In this document: positions 5,990-8,234 of the stretch, piece by piece | How the letters are laid out: the number at the start of each line of letters is the position of its first letter | How positions within the stretch are numbered: position 1 is the first letter of the stretch | From: Candidatus Brocadiaceae bacterium | Lineage (GTDB): Bacteria; Planctomycetota; Brocadiia; Brocadiales; Bathyanammoxibiaceae | Reading direction: 5' to 3' | Length of the DNA: 8,234 nucleotides | Assembly (NCBI GenBank): GCA_030018855.1 | Contig: JASEHG010000086.1 | Span: 1-8,234, forward strand | The notes under the pieces: generated by a model | Seen by the model: only the letters and a program-made list of their open reading frames with translations | Database searches by the model: none | What the model was told of the DNA's origin: nothing | Position numbers and translations under genes: made by a program

Positions 5990-6239
5990 AGTAAATTTTC
6001 CTTTCCTTTATCTTTTTGTTTAGGTCTATCCCGTCAATAACAGGCAGTTCGTCTCCATGTCTTATACCGTTTAATAGCCAGTCTTCCAGGGCAGACAGGA
6101 GATTCCTCTGGCATTCGGTAAGGTTAGCCCCGAAGGCCACGGTCCCAGGGCATATAGGTATCTCCCCGCTATATGTGCCGTCTTCTAACTTCTCGTATGC
6201 GGCCTTTTCCATGGCTTTATTTACATAATCTAATAGCAT
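5964..6239 (-). CDS. HicB-like antitoxin-family protein
   Basis: This is a 91-residue HicB-type protein. MLLDYVNKAMEKAAYEKL (1-18) is an N-terminal helix and strand. GTYSGEIPICPGTVAFGANL (21-40) matches the family pattern Y-x-G-E-I-P-x-x-x-G-x-x-x-x-x, followed by TECQRNLLSALEDWLL (41-56), the conserved helix. The tail to residue 91 is charged, without an obvious DNA-binding domain. Typical partners are HicA toxins, but none is visible. The next gene downstream, overlapping by 26 bp, encodes a CopG/BrnA-like antitoxin. The ATG at 6239 has AAGGTG about 7 nt upstream. It begins 69 bp after the ftsB-like stop codon and lies in the same direction. Whether it still binds a toxin or regulates with its CopG-like partner is unknown. 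Confidence 0.85.
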   Translation of the reverse strand: MLLDYVNKAMEKAAYEKLEDGTYSGEIPICPGTVAFGANLTECQRNLLSALEDWLLNGIRHGDELPVIDGIDLNKKIKERKIYYGQIEKGA

Positions 6240-6308
6240 TTCGTTTCACCTTCCCTTTGCAGAGAAATCCAATGGCTTGTGGAGGCCCCTTTTGCCCCGA
6301 CGGCCAGC

Positions 6309-6773
6309 TTATCGACGTATTCTTCTATTTTCATACCAATAGGTGAGGCCAAAGAAACCTGCAGTCAATACTATGACAGCCGCAAAGAAACCCAGGAGAC
6401 CAACCCTTCCGAACCTCCCCTCGGTTATTGGGAAATTGGATGGGTCCTCTTTTGTTGCGGGGTCAGACACGTCAAAATCGCCGCCCTTGTAAATGACCTC
6501 TTCTGGGTGGCCGTAGCCCAGTTGTTCCCTGGCCTCCTTCTCTATCTGTACCGGGTCGTAGAGAAGGCCGTCTCGCAACTTATGGAGTTCCAGGTTTTTC
6601 TTCTGGAGTTTCTCCACGTCCTTCTCCAGGGCCTCCTTTTTAGACAGCACCTGTTTCCACTCCGTGTGCCGCCTGGCAATCGCTACCGAAAAGGAGATAA
6701 CGATGGCCATGGCCAGTAGCAAGGGTATGAGAAAGGAGAGGTACCGTTTTATACTTATTGTCTTTTCTTCCAC
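6309..6773 (-). CDS. ftsB: FtsB/DivIC-type septum formation initiator with extra C-terminal membrane segment
   Basis: This is a 154-residue bitopic-type divisome protein. After a short cytoplasmic N-terminus comes a membrane segment (about 11-32, LSFLIPLLLAMAIVISFSVA). A coiled coil follows (about 38-72, with repeated KEALEKDVEKLQKKNLEL-type heptads), then DPVQIEKEAREQLGYGHPEE (73-92), the conserved DivIC/FtsB motif. FtsB bridges FtsL and FtsQ in the septal complex. A second hydrophobic segment at about 124-146 (VGLLGFFAAVIVLTAGFFGL) is unusual, since typical FtsB/DivIC proteins have one. It starts with GTG at 6773, with a strong GGAGGT (6779-6784) 5 nt upstream inside the enolase gene. It overlaps eno by 19 bp, so translation is probably coupled. 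The eno-ftsB order is widespread in bacteria, which supports the assignment. Confidence 0.88.
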   Translation of the reverse strand: MEEKTISIKRYLSFLIPLLLAMAIVISFSVAIARRHTEWKQVLSKKEALEKDVEKLQKKNLELHKLRDGLLYDPVQIEKEAREQLGYGHPEEVIYKGGDFDVSDPATKEDPSNFPITEGRFGRVGLLGFFAAVIVLTAGFFGLTYWYENRRIRR

Positions 6774-8041
6774 AGTGTACCTCCGTAGACGGCCGAACTC
6801 CCCAACTCTTCCTCTATGCGTAGGAGTTGGTTATATTTGGCCGTACGTTCCCCCCTGGAGGTTGAGCCGGTCTTTATCTGCCCGGCCCCTGTGCCCACGG
6901 CGATATCGGCAATAATGGAGTCCTCTGTCTCGCCTGAGCGGTGGGATATGATTGTGCCGTAGCCGTGGGTCCTGGCCACCTCCATGGTCCTCAGGGTCTC
7001 GGTAAGGGTCCCTATCTGATTAAGTTTTACGAGGATGGCATTGGCCACCCCCTGTTCTATTCCCCTTGAGAACCTCTGTGGGTTTGTGACAAAGAGGTCA
7101 TCCCCTACCAGTTGCACCTTGTGCCCCAGGGTCTGGGTAAGGACCTTCCACCCCTCCCAATCGTCTTCAGCTAACCCGTCTTCAATAGACCATACGGGGT
7201 ATCTTGAAATAAGCCCCTCGTAAAATCCTACCATCTCCCCGGCATCTCTCTCTTTGACCGTACCGGCCTCAAACCTGTATCTCCCTTTACTGTAAAACTC
7301 TGTGGCCGCCACGTCCAGGGCAAGGAAGAGGTGTTCCCCCGCCTTGTAGCCGGCCCCGGCGATGGCCTCCATGAGGAGGTCAAGGGCCTCCTCGTTACTG
7401 GAGAGTTTGGGGGCAAAACCTCCTTCGTCCCCTAGCCCCGTTGAGTAGCCTTTATCTTTGAGGATATTTTTTAGTTTATGAAAGACCTCTGAACCCATCC
7501 TCAGTGCCTCCCTGAAGCTGGGGGCGCCGAGGGGGACTATCATGAATTCCTGGACGTCTAGCTTGTTATCGGCATGCACGCCCCCATTGAGGATGTTCAT
7601 TAGAGGGACAGGGAGGATTCTGGTATGGACCCCACCAACGTACCTGTGGAGTGGGAGGCATAATGCCCTGGCTGAGGCCCTGGCAGTGGCCAGAGAGACG
7701 CCTAAGAGGGCGTTAGCCCCGAGCCTTGCTTTATTATTGGTCCCGTCCAGGCGGATGAGTTCTTCGTCAACGGCCTGCTGACAGGAGGCATCCCATCCCT
7801 CCAGCCGTGGACCGATTACCTCATTTACGTTCTTTACGGCCTTTAACACCCCTTTCCCCAGGTACCTGGAGGTGTCGCCGTCCCTGAGTTCCACGGCCTC
7901 GTGGGCCCCCCTGGAGGCCCCCGCCGGCACCGCCGCCCTCCCCAGGGCACCTCCCTCCAACAAGACGTCTACCTCTACGGTAGGATTCCCCCTGGAGTCC
8001 AGTACCTCCCGCGCCAGTATCTTCTTTATGGTCGTAAGCAA
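6755..8041 (-). CDS. eno: Enolase (phosphopyruvate hydratase)
   Basis: This is a 428-residue, full-length glycolytic enolase that interconverts 2-phosphoglycerate and phosphoenolpyruvate. Active-site residues are present: Ser43 in the mobile loop (GASRGAHEA, 41-49), NGGVHADNKLDVQEFMI (152-168), Glu206 in GDEGG, Mg ligands Asp243, Glu287 and Asp314, catalytic Lys339 in the signature ILVKLNQIGTLTET (336-349), SHRSGETED (366-374) and Lys390. The loop differs from the common PSGASTG, reading PAGASRG. The start appears to be TTG at 8041 (MLTTIKKILAREVLDSRG). An in-frame TAA lies only 9 nt upstream and no ATG or GTG precedes the conserved region. I see no Shine-Dalgarno before it; the leader is a C-rich hairpin arm. 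A good promoter lies at 8140-8168. It overlaps ftsB downstream. Confidence 0.97.
   Translation of the reverse strand: MLTTIKKILAREVLDSRGNPTVEVDVLLEGGALGRAAVPAGASRGAHEAVELRDGDTSRYLGKGVLKAVKNVNEVIGPRLEGWDASCQQAVDEELIRLDGTNNKARLGANALLGVSLATARASARALCLPLHRYVGGVHTRILPVPLMNILNGGVHADNKLDVQEFMIVPLGAPSFREALRMGSEVFHKLKNILKDKGYSTGLGDEGGFAPKLSSNEEALDLLMEAIAGAGYKAGEHLFLALDVAATEFYSKGRYRFEAGTVKERDAGEMVGFYEGLISRYPVWSIEDGLAEDDWEGWKVLTQTLGHKVQLVGDDLFVTNPQRFSRGIEQGVANAILVKLNQIGTLTETLRTMEVARTHGYGTIISHRSGETEDSIIADIAVGTGAGQIKTGSTSRGERTAKYNQLLRIEEELGSSAVYGGTLWKKRQ
6779..6784 (-). promoter_or_regulatory. Shine-Dalgarno for ftsB inside the end of eno
   Basis: GGAGGT lies 5 nt before the GTG start at 6773, within the last codons of enolase (Gly-Gly-Thr). 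It is the strongest ribosome-binding site in the window and decides the GTG start over any later codon. Confidence 0.8.
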
Positions 8042-8056
8042 TTTAGGGGTTTAGGG

Positions 8057-8127
8057 CAGGGGGTAGGGAGTAGGGGTTAGGGAGTAGCAATCCCTACTAC
8101 TCCCTACTCCCTAACCCCTACCCCCTG
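8057..8127. repeat. G-rich heptamer inverted repeat forming the eno 5' leader
   Basis: Arms at 8057-8087 and 8092-8127 are inverted copies of 7-bp units related to GAGTAGG (GGGTAGG, GAGTAGG, GGTTAGG), with a 4-nt CAAT loop. Read in the eno mRNA direction, the first arm has five runs of three or more G (5, 4, 3, 3 and 3), separated by 2, 3, 4 and 7 nt. That fits the usual G-quadruplex pattern. The second arm is C-rich and can pair with it. The repeat ends 15 nt before the TTG start of eno. It resembles the korA-korB heptamer array in period and inverted layout, but the unit sequence differs. Confidence 0.88.
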
Positions 8128-8139
8128 TTTTATAGCCCT

Positions 8140-8168
8140 TTCATATCAAAAATCCCAAAATTTGTCAA
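8140..8168 (-). promoter_or_regulatory. Sigma70-type promoter for eno-ftsB
   Basis: On the minus strand a perfect -35 hexamer TTGACA (8163-8168) is followed by a 17-nt spacer and TATGAA (8140-8145) as the -10, matching TATAAT at 4 of 6 positions. Transcription would start near 8133 and give a leader of about 90 nt made almost wholly of the 8057-8127 repeat. Spacing is ideal and the site is just upstream of the first gene of the run. It could drive eno, ftsB and possibly genes further downstream. Confidence 0.7.
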
Positions 8169-8183
8169 ACCTTTTACCGTTTT

Positions 8184-8212
8184 GTAGGGGCGCCCCGCCT
8201 AGTCGTCCCTAC
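8184..8212. repeat. Short GTAGGGG...CCCTAC element upstream of eno promoter
   Basis: The 29-bp stretch starts GTAGGGGCG and ends CGTCCCTAC, an inverted repeat with one mismatch in nine. The interior (CCCCGCCTAGT) is short and lacks the hairpin modules of the larger copies. It is the fourth sequence in the window with GTAGGG and CCCTAC ends, 15 bp upstream of the eno -35 box. The purine-rich tail after it (8218-8234) shows nothing else I recognise. Confidence 0.5.
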
Positions 8213-8234
8213 CCTGGTGGGAGGGGAGAGGGGG

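Noticed and set aside
6230..6334. 34-codon open frame between ftsB and the HicB-like gene, starting MKIEEYVDKL
   Set aside because: It has no ribosome-binding site, overlaps the ends of both neighbours, and matches no family I recognise.

Overview
The window is a compact, one-sided stretch of a bacterial chromosome. All nine genes I can support lie on the minus strand, so transcription runs from the right edge to the left. Bacterial features are the FtsB/DivIC-type divisome protein, Shine-Dalgarno sites and a sigma70-like promoter. The ferredoxin-dependent 2-oxoacid oxidoreductase suggests anaerobic or low-potential metabolism. GC content looks like the low-to-mid 50s by eye, and ATA and AGG codons are used freely. 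I cannot name a phylum with confidence; an uncultured Chloroflexota- or Planctomycetota-like lineage is only a guess.

Layout in transcription order: (1) A promoter (8140-8168) and a heptamer-repeat hairpin leader precede enolase (eno, TTG start). Enolase overlaps an ftsB/divIC-like gene whose protein carries an extra C-terminal membrane segment. (2) A HicB-like gene overlaps a CopG/BrnA-like antitoxin gene, and no toxin gene is visible nearby. (3) A two-gene 2-oxoacid:ferredoxin oxidoreductase follows: korA (fused gamma-alpha) and korB (beta). They are separated by a striking inverted array of 7-bp repeats. (4) A second, orphan HicB-like gene comes next, then a 387-bp gene-free stretch with an inverted repeat, a possible promoter and a palindromic repeat. 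(5) A Gfo/Idh/MocA sugar dehydrogenase and a DegT/DnrJ/EryC1/StrS aminotransferase form a nucleotide-sugar pair of the kind that makes amino sugars for surface glycans.

The genes are mostly housekeeping or well-known families. The unusual content is between them. At least four palindromic elements begin GTAGGG and end CCCTAC (9-67, 1209-1265, 2325-2412, 8184-8212). Two further hairpins are built from tandem heptamers (3851-3949 and 8057-8127). In two places a repeat fills the gap between one gene's stop codon and the next gene's ribosome-binding site almost exactly, and in one of them the repeat supplies the stop codon. The eno leader is nearly all repeat, has G-quadruplex potential, and leads to a TTG start with no visible Shine-Dalgarno. 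I see no CRISPR array, tRNA, rRNA, transposase gene or phage gene. I did not find a clearly new multi-gene system; the best candidates for something undescribed are the repeat families and the toxin-less HicB/CopG pair.
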